Positions 20,732 to 32,916 of a stretch of DNA of 64,000 nucleotides are shown in pieces. The notes beneath the pieces were generated by a model. The model made no database searches. It worked only from the letters and a program-made list of their open reading frames with translations, and was not told the origin of the DNA. The stretch is from Bactericera cockerelli (lineage: Eukaryota; Arthropoda; Insecta; Hemiptera; Triozidae): the NCBI GenBank assembly GCA_024516035.1, contig CM044961.1:3710702-3774701 (forward strand), written 5' to 3'. Made by a program: the position numbers and the translations under genes. Every line of letters starts with the position of its first letter. The first letter of the stretch is position 1.

Positions 20732-20845
20732 TACTTATTTTTCTCAGACACTAAAACTGAAGTACTAGCAGTAAAGTGCTTTTTCTTACTTACTTTACTT
20801 AGACACGAAAAGTAAAGTAAGTTCATACTAATAGTATGTTTGACT

Positions 20846-20939
20846 GGTGGAGTTTAGACCTGTTTGACTGCTGGGGTAAAGGGACTTTTCAGTCTTACAT
20901 CAGCAGTATAAACAAGGTATATTCTATTCTATTCTAATA
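20846..20939 (+). mobile_element. T2-like SINE tail variant
   Basis: GACCTGTTTGACTGCTGGGG, CAGTCTTACATCAGCAG, TATAAACAAGG, then (TATTC)n. It is nearly identical to 49556-49636, where the + strand copy also ends in (TATTC)n. Confidence 0.7.
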
Positions 20940-21124
20940 GCAGTGTGCACTATCAATCAGCCTTGAAATTTCTCAACAACGAAATATGTTCAAATCCCCT
21001 ATAGTCCGCGCCATGGACAGGTATAACAACACTGTTCATAGGCCGACACTCATTATATAGTTTAATATAAGTACACATCAGTTATTGCTGATGTATCCTT
21101 CCAAAGGATATATCAGTGTAGATG

Positions 21125-21129
21125 TATGG

Positions 21130-21161
<32 letters not shown>

Positions 21162-21165
21162 AAAC
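21125..21165. repeat. Poly(A) run
   Basis: About 35 A residues after ATGTATGG; just upstream, ACATCAG-TTATTG-CTGATGT is a small perfect hairpin. Confidence 0.8.
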
Positions 21166-21335
21166 TAGAAAAAAAAACAACCCCACGACACTGATTTAGA
21201 CGTGAAATTCTCGACCTAGCTGATCTCGCCATTTTCGGGCAGAACCAGTCTAGACCAGTCGTCGGTAGTTCCGTCCGTATAAGGCAAAAACCTCACTTCC
21301 TTATTTAGACTCAACACACAGGCCACTTCTTGATA

Positions 21336-24300
21336 TTAACCCTGGACCACACCATACACCGGGGAGGGGGTTGTCCCCCCCCTCTCCCGCCCCTTGTCAA
21401 GGATGATAAACCTTGGCTCGAGAGAAATGACTAAAAATAGTGATAACGACTGATAAGGAATTGATAACAGAGAGATCTGGTGTGAGATTCCCTTCTCTCT
21501 CTCTCTCTCTCGCTTGGTGGTCAGTCCGCCTTGGCTCTTCAGAACACTTGTAACTCTGTGCCAGTGATAACACACCAGTTAGTGGTTCAGTTTCTTATTT
21601 ATTTGTAAATAATTTTTATTTAATTTTTTGTTTTCTTCTTTTTAACCGTAAGTTGAATTTTCATTTAATTTTCTTCTTTTTAACCATAAGTTGAATTTTC
21701 ATTTATTTTCATAATTTGGTTGTTATTTGTTTTAAAACTTTCCATAGCTTGTTTGGATTTTTTCAACAAATTATTTCTCACTCTCTAATAAAAAAGTTGT
21801 TTCGTTATTTTTCAAACTTTGGATTTTAGTTTTAATTTTTTTTTTAAATTGTAAATAACTTGGCTTGTTAAATTCTGACAGTGAGTTTTATTGTTGATAT
21901 TTCTCAATTGTTCATTTTTGGTGTTTGTTTTTTTTTGGACTGCTATTTCCTGTCTCAAATGCTGGTATAGCTTTGGTGCAACATGTGAAAAAATGATTGA
22001 TTTTTTGGATCATGTGTTGTGTCCTTACTTTTTTCAAGAGTTTTAACATTAAATACCTAGAGACAAACAGCAATATTGTGAACTGCCTACCCATCTACTG
22101 GTTTACCCTTAGATTTTTTAAAAGGTTGCTGCCCATTAGTTTCTTCAAGTTTCTTTCTCATGAAATTGATTTTGTGTATTAGAAATTCAGATGTTTTCTT
22201 TTCTTCATTTGAACTGGGAACAACTACAAATTAACAGGATTTCTTATTTTTCGGAAAACCGGGTAGATGACATTTCGAGTTTGAAATTTTTGAAGTCTTT
22301 TACCTTTGTTCCAAATCTGATTTTTGGTCTAAATTTGAATTTAACAACCGAAAAGATAATATTTAATTAAGTTTTGAAACCAACTTTTTTTGTTGTCGGA
22401 AAAAAATGACTCACTCAAAAAATTAAATAGATCTATCTAGCTTTTAATTTTGGTTTAAATTTCGGTGTGCCTTTTTATGAAAGATACCTGAAATATAATT
22501 ATATTTTTCCTTTTTGATCTGAAGTTCGATAATCTTCATGTTTATGCAATAGGGACGAACCTTCTCTTTCAAAAAGGAGGAACATTTAGTAGCACAGTAA
22601 TTTTCTACTTGGATCTGGTTCAAGTAGCTAGCAAGTCAATTATGTACTACAAGTTGCCAAGACTAGGTTGGTGGGGTGGGGCACCCTTGTGCATGAATCA
22701 ATTCATTAGTCCTAAGAAGCTGGTGGTGATTCATGTATGAATTATTCATACCGAGGCATGATTCACACCGTCTCCTGATCAGATTAACTTATATGGCTCT
22801 GTTATCAGATTAGTCCGCCGGTAGAGAGGTATAGCAAGACTAATAAATCTGTGAGGCTTATCTTCACATCTCGAGATGTACATGTACAATGTACATACAT
22901 GGGTATCCTATGAAATATTTGTAGTTGTATCTCTACCTATGCACTCTATATGGTCAATATCTGAAGTAGACCTCTTGTATGTCAACTAAAGGTTGCTCAA
23001 CTCACCGGTACACTGCTGGGTGTGTCCTCGGTTGAGTTTCCGTTCTGGTTCCAATTCAATCGATGGACTTGAATATTTAATTTCTTCCCAGTTTTGGTCT
23101 CCGCATTTCTCCGTCTGTTTAGGCCAAATATTTGTACCTATCTGGTTTGGTCTTTGCTATGCATTTACTATTGTCTAGTATTAATTGACCCGGTGTAGAG
23201 AAGTGAAGACTGGCTACATTTTTCACACAGTCGTGTACAAATGATCCGAATATTTTTGATCACGGTGGCCCAGAGTTCCGACCTGAAACGATGACGGCAA
23301 TGCCTCATTGTGTAGAGGAGGGTTAGGAAAAATAAAGGGCCATGCCTCGGATGCAGCCGTATGATCATCATGTGTGCTGAGATGTGACCCTATTTTATTT
23401 TGTACACATGTTCCTAGTGCTGCTAGTGTAAAAGATTAAATTCAACATATAATGTTCAGTGTTGACATGAGTTCAACATGAACATTTAATAAATGTTCAG
23501 TCTGGATTAATAGCTCCGGCTGAATCTGTCAAGCCGTGTGCAACACTTGAGATCTGTGTGTCAAGTTCATTTGGGCCGCGGTGTCAAGCGTGCGTTGGTT
23601 CCCACGATACCGTTCGGTTGGCTGATTAAACAGAGAGGAATTTGTGTTGCGCCAGACAAGTTGAGTTGACTAAACAGAGGCATGGCATTGTGACCAAGTT
23701 GAATCACTGTTACTTTGGCGTGGCATGGATTTTGTGGAATGCGTTGTGTGACGTTAGCAATGCTTGTGACATTCCTTGTTGGCTCGCAAACTTTTTGTCC
23801 TTATCGTGTAAGTGCGCGTGTTTTAGACATTTGGATCTTTGTGAAATCTAATGTTCCTTTCGCCGACATACAAAAATACATTATATATTTATGTTTGTAT
23901 AAGTGTGCCTCAGGGTTGTACATTTCTACCGTCAGTTCTAAACAGGAAATCTCACAACACTTATCTTTGTGACATTTGTGTTTCGACTGTGTTCCATGAA
24001 CTACTCATCTCTCATTTGGGTATTTCCCTTGTGAAGTGTGTGATTCCTCTTATCTACTGATAGTGCTGCAGCTTCTAAAACTGATAACTAGTATCATGTT
24101 ATTATTATTATTGATTAGTATGATCATAAAAATCAGGATCACCGCTGAGTAAACCCACTTGTTGGCATGTATGACTATTTTGCCCCCCCAAAATCTGATA
24201 CATTTCCAGACGCTGTGTCTAGGAAACACAGTTCCTTACTTGAGTCCACTAACTCCTGGCATAGTTCACCGCGCCTCAGTCTGAGAACACGAGCGAAAGC

Positions 24301-24399
24301 TCAAGAGGGTTCAAACCCGATGACATTATCGGTCGAAACAACCTGTCATCAATATTATCATCAGTAATACCTTCTCATTTTCATCAATAATAAAAAAAG
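21336..24399. other. No coding feature; scattered regulatory-looking motifs
   Basis: A MEF2-type site CTAAAAATAG lies near 21431, a CT run near 21496, a TCAGT near 21520 and a donor-like CCGTAAGTTG near 21645, echoed without GT at 21684. These could form another non-coding exon but there is no TATA. The rest is plain AT-rich sequence; short open frames look random. Confidence 0.35.
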
Positions 24400-24542
24400 T
24401 TATCATATTTGTGTATATCACTTGCGTGATATCTCAACTATTCAAACTTCCTGTACTAAATCTACACTGAAACAGGGACTTGAACCACTAACCTCCTGTT
24501 TACAAGTCCGCCGCCTGATCAGTCAAGCTACTGGGAGGTCGG
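24400..24542 (-). mobile_element. T1 SINE
   Basis: Reverse complement of T1: GCTTGACTGATCAGGCGGCG, GTGGTTCAAGTCCC and CACAAATATGATAAC. Confidence 0.85.
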
Positions 24543-24599
24543 TATTTTCATCAATAATTTGTATGTACTTATTATCATCATTAGTACTGATTATCATCA

Positions 24600-24770
24600 A
24601 TTGATTGAAAGTTCTTCTCGAGATATTGGAACTGCCAACTCGAGAACGATACCCATCTCATCGAAAGTTGCTCGTTCACAGGTCGGTCGATCTGCCAACC
24701 CGTCGAACTCGGATCATCATCGAAAGTTGTTGTTGGTCCCGCCGATCAATCGAAAGTTGTTCTCGCAGTG
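24600..24770 (+). repeat. Dispersed ATCGAAAGTTG direct repeats
   Basis: ATCGAAAGTTG(C/T) occurs at about 24659, 24719 and 24748, with a variant ATTGAAAGTTC at 24603, mixed with CTCGAGA and CGATC strings. Confidence 0.55.
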
Positions 24771-24894
24771 GTCTGCCCTTAATACAGAGAGAAAGAGTTG
24801 GTGAAAGTTACTATGTATTGGTAGGTTTCTTGGTTTTGTGCGGAGTGGATTATTTTCTCATCCCTTTCTCTTGTGGTTCTCACTAGACTCGCGT

Positions 24895-24960
24895 GAGATA
24901 CTTGATATTGAAATGAAGGAGATACTTGATATTGAAATGAAGGAGATACTGGATATTATA
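24895..24960 (+). repeat. 26-bp tandem repeat, 2.3 copies
   Basis: GAGATACTTGATATTGAAAT plus GAAG, repeated; third copy partial. Confidence 0.8.
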
Positions 24961-24999
24961 AATCATGTTTTACCAGCAATTGAAATACCTTCTCGATAA

Positions 25000-25145
25000 A
25001 CCAACCTCGTTTGATCGTTAAGGCGGCGGGCTTGTAACCTGGAGGTCGGAGTTTCATGTCCTATAGGTTCAGCGAAGATTTAGTAAAGCGAGTTTGAGTA
25101 GTTGTGACATTACGAAAGTGATCACAAAATAATATCATATAACTT
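25000..25145 (+). mobile_element. T1 SINE
   Basis: CAACCTCGTTTGATCGTTAA, GGCTTGTAACCTGGAGGTCG, a worn B box and AAAGCGAGTTTGAGTAGTTG. Confidence 0.8.
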
Positions 25146-25243
25146 AACTTTAACCTTCTAGATCTAGACGATAGAAATTGTCTTGAAAAAAATGAGTCGT
25201 TTGGGTTTATTATAATGAAATGCATTGGAGGTAGTCTAGTTGT

Positions 25244-25295
25244 CAAGGGGTAATAAATTGGACTCGTTAGTCCTAATCGGGCAGTATAAATAAAT
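25244..25295 (+). mobile_element. T2 SINE tail fragment
   Basis: GGACTCGTTAGTCCTAATCG and GGCAGTATAAATAA only. A second scrap, TTGGGCAGTATAAATAAG, is at 25385. Confidence 0.65.
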
Positions 25296-25694
25296 TGGTC
25301 TTATAATTTTTATTTTTTAGAAGTATTTATCTTTCAACAAAAATCTTTGACGACAAATAGTGAGAGTATTTATACCCACCTTCAAATTGGGCAGTATAAA
25401 TAAGTTCTAAATCTAATTCTCATTACTGCTAATCCGCCGGGCTTTGAACTCGCGATGTCTCAATTAGCGAGCTAGTTGCAACCAACCGGTGTACCTCTCA
25501 TAGCTTCCTAATTAGTCTGCACTACTTGGCTGGGAATCTGCTCATTACTGCGGGTTCAGAGTTGTGGTTGGTTGATTTTAATTGAAAAAATGTAGGAACT
25601 CGTATTCGAAGGAAGTAACGTTTTGGTTAAATCTCATGTTTGAAGTACTGATGTTGAGTTTCAAATCACTTGGTAGCTTGTATTGATCGTAGTA

Positions 25695-25770
25695 CAGTGG
25701 AACTTTGATACAAGAGAAACCTGAATATAAGAGGACAATTTTCTGCTCGAATTTCAAATCAAATCTTCTC
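25695..25770 (+). repeat. Single worn unit of the 74-bp array family
   Basis: CAGTGGAACTTTGATACAAG and GAGAAACCTGAATATAAG. The start is very like pogo-type transposon termini. The end joins the T5-like scrap CTCACCACCGCGATG. Confidence 0.5.
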
Positions 25771-26129
25771 ACCACCGCGATGTATCTGTGCCTATCTCAC
25801 GGACACGGAAAAATGTATTATTTTTTACCCTTGTGAAATAAATATTAATCTTTAAAAGGAGTCTTACGTGGTTCAAAAGTCTTGGTGGATCGTCCAGCTT
25901 GTAATAAGAGAGAATGTTGGTCCACCACCATCCACGTATCCGATGCAGTAAATTATGTATGTGGCAATGTGGCATTCAGAATAGAAAGCAGACTGGTCTA
26001 GGTCTCTTGTGGTTTGGCCAGGTTCTCGAACCCGTGTCTTATTGGTCTCGCGACTGGTCGAGGACTGGTCGAACATCTTTCACATTGGCGAGAGAGTGTG
26101 AGATGCAGATCGGGTCAAGAGGGCAGAAT

Positions 26130-26662
26130 TAGTGATGCCCGATCTCACATAAAAGATCGATTTATTGAATCGATTTAGATCGAGGTGTAAAAATCGATCC
26201 GATGGATCGATCTCACCTAAAAAATCGATTTCGTAGAAATCGATCTTCGATTTTTATAATAATAATAATAATAATGATGATAGTATTAACAGAATGAAAA
26301 GTCTAACATATATTTATGTGTATACAGGTTAGAACACATTTAAAAAATATATTTTTTCCAAGAAAAGAAAACTATAATTTCTTAAAAAACGGGACAGTTC
26401 GGGAGGAACGATTAAAATTAAAAATCTAAATCCTTCGTCGGTAGCGGCTCTCAAGTCTCACAATTTTGATATTTTTTTCAAAGCCAAATAAACTCAAAAC
26501 GCGTTAAACGGTTTTTAATATACCTCCGATCTCGATTCTCGATCTGATTCTTTTTTTTGATTAATCGATCTTGATTCAAGATAGAAGATCGATTCAAAAA
26601 ATAGATCGATTCTCATCAAAAGATCGATCTCCGATTTAATCGAAGATCGATCCCCATCTCTA
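26130..26662. mobile_element. hAT-like MITE, 533 bp, 8-bp target duplication
   Basis: GGCAGAAT flanks it exactly on both sides (26122-26129, 26663-26670). The ends are TAGTGATGCCCGATC and, reversed, TAGAGATGGGGATCGATC. Both subterminal regions are packed with GATCGAT and ATCGATT words in both orientations, as transposase-binding repeats often are. The middle has (AAT)n and no coding frame, so it is non-autonomous. Confidence 0.85.
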
Positions 26663-29030
26663 GGCAGAATGGTCCCCGCCGACACTCCCGACCGTGAGAG
26701 GATGTGGTCCAGCAGGTTTTGTGCTGCCCTCCTCACCACTGGGACTTTTCAGAATAGAAAATAAAAGAGGTGCTGCTATCATGTGATCAGCTCAGTTTTG
26801 AAAACCTGACCAAAAACAATTCTTTGTCTACCTTACGTACCTAAATATATAGATAAAAAATACTGGTAAACAGGTAATAGACGGTAAAATTGTGTCTCTC
26901 GACAAGATGTTCCAGACGAGAATTGGCTGTTGTTTTATGGCTACAAAATAATGTAAAAGGTCCTAGAAAAACTCATTTTTAGGGTGAGAGGTCAGTAGAC
27001 GCGCTAGTAAAAAGATTTAGAGAGAAAGGGAGAGAGTGTGGTCAGTGGTGACATTCTGTCTCCGACCACCACTGGCACCGGTTCTGTTGACATTTCGCAC
27101 GTCATGACGTCTGGTACCGCCAGTTTTCTCTCTTTCTCTACCGGTTGACATTCAAGTCGAACGAAATGTATTCCGTCCTGAACTAGAAACATTTAGAAAA
27201 AGAGAAGTTAACTTTGATAATTGGACTCGGGGCATTTTTTGTTGATAATTTTGTCATTTAAAATGATGGATTGGGCACAACCGAGTATCGCTAAATGGCT
27301 ACATTTCTTGGTGTTTATGTTGTGTGCTCTGTTATGACTCGAATTTTTCCTGATGGAAGTTTTTTATCGCCTTCGTCGCTCAGGTTCATGTCATTATTTT
27401 TTTGAATTTAAATAGGATTCATAGGATTTATGATTTGCATGATTATTATGCATCTTAATTATTAAGATTTGGACAGGAACATGATTTATTATCATAAACT
27501 CTTCATCTTCAACCTTGTTTCTTTTCATTTGAAATGTTCCACGGCTGTTAAGGTCAGGGTCTCATTCCTTGTCTGTGTCTTCACGCAAAGCCAGCCTTTT
27601 TTTAATATCTTGTTAGTCCTGTTAGCATGACACCTATTTGATCCTTTTACAAGAGTGACTATCCTTATCCCATGATGAGCATTCTGAGCTTCTTAATATT
27701 CTACTTTTAAAATCTTATACAATTAACCTGTCTCGTTCCTATACAATGAACCAATGTAGGTATGTGTTAAACCATAAAAGGGTTTCACTTAGAGAAAAAA
27801 AAAATCTTAAAATTTGGGACTAAAGCCTACCGGATTTCGAAATCCCTATGATCTATCGTTGTAGAAGGAGGGTTCCTCGGCACCGTATTCAATCTTCTTG
27901 CACGGTGCAACCGACAGGCTTATCTTATCCGTCAGGCTTATCTTATCCGTCTTGTTAAACCGTCTCGAAGACAATCTTGTTTTTAAGACGGATTTAACTC
28001 TGGTCTCCCGTTGACAAAGAGCAGTGGCGGGATCGGACTGCCCTGGGCGAGACCCGGGTTTAGTGCCCTGCCCGGGAGACAGACGGGCGAGAGGTGAATG
28101 ACTTGCTGGAACCGCAACGTCGGCATTCTCTCTCTCTCCTCTTGTTGTCGTGATTTGTCTCTGAGCTCGGGATCCAGGACTCAAGTCTAGCTCGAGATGA
28201 TGATATTGAATGCTCTGTCTGGGTCTAGGATCGAGAGGTACAGGATGTTAGAAAACCTCGTTCGTGGGCTCTTAGATTCACAGGATGTTGTTGAAATTGT
28301 GGCTAGACTGGCTTGTATCTTTAGAACAAGGGGTTTTCAGCTAGAGATGATTTTAAATGCTGGGTCTGGACCAGAGCTATGGTGTTCATGAAATTGTTAC
28401 AAAAATCCTCTTTTCAGAGCTATATAATGTTCAAAACATTCTCTTTCACGAGCATGTATCGCAGAAATCTGGACACATCTCGTATACGTTGCCTTGAACC
28501 AGAAATGTATGGTTGAAACCAGAAATGTAGGATAGCAGAAAATATTTCAAGACCGATTTTTACATTCTGTTTCGTGCAGCGCTTAGCTGAGCTACAATAT
28601 TACCAATGCCACGTATGTATGTTTCCTCAAGCACTTAGCAGAGTTTACTGAATCGTCGTCTTCCCTGGTCTCGATATATCAGAACCAGAAATCTACGTGG
28701 CTTCGCTGAACTCGTGGTTTCTGGAATTCCTTGGCTACTTTTTACAAGTATTTTTATAGTTTCATTAACTGGAATTTTATATTGATTTCAACTAGGATTT
28801 TATTGAGAACTGGAATTTTATCGATGCCATTCCGCTGAGTTGGTTGCTTGGATCGGTTTCTATAATGTCGTTCCTACATTTCTTGGGATCTTGCACCTGT
28901 GAATGTTTTTGGACTATACTACGGTATAGGGCTCTAGAGAATAAAAACCTAGTGTAATAATGACAGCATCGAACTCGAATTCTTGAATGTCGAATTTTGT
29001 AGATTTTATAGCTACAACTAGTAATATTAA
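26663..29030. other. Little recognised; one T3 scrap
   Basis: 26905-26985 keeps TTTTATGGCTACAAAATAAT and AAAACTCATTTTTAGGG from T3. CTTATCTTATCCGT is duplicated near 27917-27945. No exon with known protein similarity was seen, though 27840-28390 is richer in GC than its surroundings. Confidence 0.4.
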
Positions 29031-29170
29031 ACCTCAGTAGTTTGATCGATAAGGCGGCGAGCTTGTACCTTGGAGGTCGGTGGTTCAAGTCGGCCTTGTT
29101 TCAGCTCAGTTTTTGTAAAGCGAGTTTGAGTAGTTATGATATCACCAAAGTGATGAACACAAATATGAAC
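29031..29170 (+). mobile_element. T1 SINE
   Basis: ACCTCAGTAGTTTGATCGAT, AAGGCGGCGAGCTTGTACC, GTGGTTCAAGTCGG, AAAGCGAGTTTGAGTAG and GATGAACACAAATATGA. Confidence 0.82.
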
Positions 29171-29242
29171 TATTAAAATTAAAGACAGAAGTGCATGAGG
29201 TTTTTTTTTACTTCAGAGAAATAATTAGAAACTGCAGGCGTA

Positions 29243-29272
29243 AACTTTTATCAGGTATTGCTGATAAAAGTT
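29243..29272. repeat. Perfect 12-bp stem hairpin
   Basis: AACTTTTATCAG-GTATTG-CTGATAAAAGTT. Confidence 0.75.
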
Positions 29273-31356
29273 GAATACTTTGTATATTATACTACTCAAA
29301 TAGTTCTGAAAACTCCTCTCCGAGTATATTGTGTCAGGTTTATTTTCGAAATCAAAAAGATGGAATTGATAGGTACATTATTTAATGCCCCTATAACGCA
29401 TAGGCTTTGTGACTCATGCATACCGCTATTTCCCCCTCGGGCAGTTGAGCACAGAATGACTCACCATTAAGTTCAGGGGAATTGTTGGACTTTGAAGTCT
29501 GTTTAATCTACTTATTGAGAAGTTATATACGAGGTCTTAGATTTCCTGAGAACTTTATTGACTCGGTAATTCAATTGAATAGTCGCTGGCGTTTTGAGAA
29601 AATGCTGAGTCATACCCTGAGAGTTGTCGAATCCGGGGGGGAGGGGTTGTCGGGTTGTGAAACGAGAGTCTAGGCCTTCATTAAGACTATTAAGATTGAG
29701 GGGTGAGGAGAAAGTCTAGGACTCGCAGGAGAAGAAAAGAAAATTCTTCCTTTGATCCCCCTACTTTTTTTCTTATGAGTCACCTACCTCTGTTGTTATT
29801 AAAACCACGTCCGAGTTAAATGAAAAATCTCTTTTCACTTATATGCCTCTTCGAAAGCCATTTTCTTCCTATGTTGTGTAAGCATTGGAAACTCATGGCC
29901 GAAATTAATAGAAAAAAATTGAGGTCTTAAGTCATGACTTGGTTTTAGGTTTTCCCATTTTAAACAAAACGCAAAATCTAGACTTGAACACAGGTAAATC
30001 TAGACTTAGCTCAAAGGAGAATTGGATTCTCCAATACGTTCTCATTAATCCTCATATAATGAGAAGTTGAGAAGTTTCCGTTGCTCCACGAGGTGTTCGT
30101 TTCATAAATTACTTTCTCGATATTCTTTTTCCTCTTGAAAGTTGTTGAATTTTTGGATATTTTTTTTTGGTTCACGCTCACGTGAAGATGAAAGTCAGAA
30201 TTAGCATACTCGCAATTCTGGCTCCTGGCTGGCTCTAGTAGCACCATGTAAAACCTGCCGCATTCTTTTTTATTTACTTTCATTAGAGTGATGTGGTGTC
30301 TATCCTACAAATATCCACCTGATACGGTGACGTATGACCTTGCGGTTTGGTATCCATCGAGAACGTTGTGTCTGAACTTTCAAAGAACCAAAATTCCAAA
30401 TCACTTCATTCACCACCACCGCGCAGACCTTAAAACAACAAACCACACTCTAAACACTGATCACACAAGAAGTATTCAGTATTAAAATTTTGGATGATTC
30501 CATTATTTTCCTTTCTAAAGGATAAAGGAAAGTGAGAAGGAGCTCTGAAGAAATGCCACTCGACGGTTCCATCGCAACAACAATCAAAATTACAAAAATG
30601 AAGGGGTTTTAAGACGGTAAAAAAGCTTCTCGCTGTCCCCCATAGTTATTTGCCAATTTCCTTTTTGTCCTGTTACTGAAGTAGTTTCTTTTTAAATTCA
30701 ATTTTTAACACACAAGGGCATAATAAACAAGATACTTGTATGAATTATTTGCGGAACATCATGATAATTACAACTTCTGTCCAAAATTTAAGGCGAAATT
30801 CAAAACAATAAAAAAAAAGTAGAAAAATAAATTTCATAAAAGGTACATCAACTTACATATCCTACTTATCAACTCGACTTTTTTTTTGGTTTTACTAATT
30901 CTGATCTTCTGAAGTCAGATAGGTCAACCCTCGAGTCCATTTTTTTATTCGGATAAGCAAAAACGTTTGGCGGAAAGAATCAGTGGGTTCATTACGTGGT
31001 GAATCTAAGGTTAAGTATTTTCCAAGTTTAAAATTCGTGCAGTTCACGTGAAAGTAAACGTTCCAAGTCATGAACTCAATATCTTCTTAGGTGTTCCACG
31101 ACTTAAAGTCGATTCACATCTATCATTAGGAATCCATGTACATTGTACACACCATCAATGTATGGTCAGTATAGGAAATGCCATAAAATGTTTTCATTTT
31201 CTATGCTAACTTCTCTTTATCTCTCTGACGTCACCACCAATGACACAGATAGCAAACATTCCTAGGATGAAACCTACGTCAGAGCTCACGAAAGTGCAAA
31301 GTGTACAATAATAATTTTACCGTACACAAAATGTTTGATAGCGAGTAATTCTATCA
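29273..31356. other. No recognised feature
   Basis: AT-rich sequence. CTTTCTAAAGGATAAAGGAA near 30512 is another small terminal-type palindrome. A CRE, TGACGTCA, is at 31226-31233. No gene seen. Confidence 0.4.
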
Positions 31357-31358
31357 TA

Positions 31359-32497
31359 ATTCTGTGAAAAGATGGCTAAACATGGTAACCCGCAATTTTC
31401 AAATTTTTCAGGACGGTGTTTTTTCGTTTTTTTTTTTACAAAAATAATTTTATATTTTTTGTATTAAAACTTTAAAGCTTCATTTTTGGAACATAAGGCA
31501 GAATGTTCTCGAGCTTTATAGTGATAGATCTATTTTAAAAAAATATTGAGTAGGAATCAAAATATTTAACTTTTTCTTCCTGCTAACATGTTTTGCCATC
31601 TTACAGATACTGTGAAAAAGACGTTTTCGAAAGTGTAAATTATGATAAGTCCCTTGCTTTTTCTGCCATCTTTCATATCAAATGAAAGCAGTCATTACAA
31701 ACTAGACAAACAAGGATAATTACATGTCTTATTTTGCCATCGTGTACAATGAGTGAAAGAGTCGTTTTTATGAGGGCAATTTATGTTAAACGTACTAATT
31801 AGGTAGTACGTTTACTTTACTTTATTAGTCTGAGTAGTCACGGTTGCCGCGTGTTATCATGCTCGGCTTTGTACGCAGGTGATCCGGGTTCGAATCCCGG
31901 CGGGGTCGGAATTTTTCCGCTCTGTACTTTAGTTGCCGGGGTTGACTCATACCTCGTGAGGACAAATGAGGAGCTACTTTGATAGGAGTAGCATGTCTAG
32001 AGCATTTATCATCATATGCCGCTTTCAAAGTTTACAAATGTAGCAAGTACAAAAGATGGTAGAACTTGATAAATGATTTTCCTATTCTGCCATCTTGTAA
32101 TTCTTGAGAAAGTAAAATTTTTGTGCGATACCAAATTCTGATAACGTCCTTTATCATATTTTGCCCAGTTCATTATACTGCAATAATACGATTTCGTCAG
32201 ACGGCAAAATATGACACTGGACTTGATCAAGTTTATCCATCTTATGAAAGATAGAATTTGTTGAAAAGTAAAAGATTTTTTCTTGTTAAGATACTTGAAC
32301 ATGCTTTACCACCTTTTGAACTTTCGAAAATGTCACTTATCACGTTTTTTTCAAAATTATTATCCAAGAAACTATACATCGTAGCGAAATTCTGATGCTA
32401 CCAGTAGATAGAGCTCGTCGAGTACATTAGGAATCTGTTAATAACTCAATTTCGAAAAAATTGCGGGTTACCATGTTTAGCCATCTTTTCACAGAAT
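31359..32497. mobile_element. 1.1 kb inverted-repeat element with TA flanks
   Basis: Left end ATTCTGTGAAAAGATGGC.. (to about 31398) is the exact reverse complement of the right end (about 32458-32497, ..GCCATCTTTTCACAGAAT) over roughly 40 bp. TA lies on both sides. The word TTTTGCCATC recurs near 31590, 31655, 31733 and 32085, and its complement near 32205. No transposase frame is present; a T4 SINE is nested inside. It looks like a Tc1/mariner-type MITE. Confidence 0.75.
31829..32030 (+). mobile_element. T4 SINE nested in an inverted-repeat element
   Basis: TCACGGTTGCCGCGTGTTAT, GGTGATCCGGGTTCGAATCC (perfect B box), TTTTTCCGCTCTGTACTTTA and CCTCGTGAGGACAAATGAGG. Just before it lies the hairpin AAACGTACTA-ATTAGG-TAGTACGTTT (31788-31813). 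Confidence 0.75.
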
Positions 32498-32916
32498 TAT
32501 TATATTTATCTTTGTCCATGAATTTTTTCAATTTCTACTAATTACTCGTATTCTAATTAACTCAAAATCTTGATCCAATTTTTTTTATCAGTATATTTTT
32601 CTATTTCAAAAGTGCATGGACAGTACCGAGAATTGAGACTTATTAGCTTAATATCTATATTCTGTCCAATAGCAAAATCTTAAAAGTGCGCTTCTAATTA
32701 GTCGTATTACTTGGAAACGGGCGAGGTTTTAATATAATAATTAAGATTTCCTCTTGGCCTTCTGCTTATGGGCAATATTCATTGAACACAACTACGCCAT
32801 AATATACATTTCCACCTTGATTGGTTGGTCAAGGCGTCGTATGTTAGGTCCTCAAGGGCGAAAAACTAATTTATGTCAAACCATGAAGCAGTACGATTGA
32901 GTTTTCTGAGCAATAT

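Noticed and set aside
24167..24367. 66-codon open frame
   Set aside because: No splice context, no domain, and length expected by chance.
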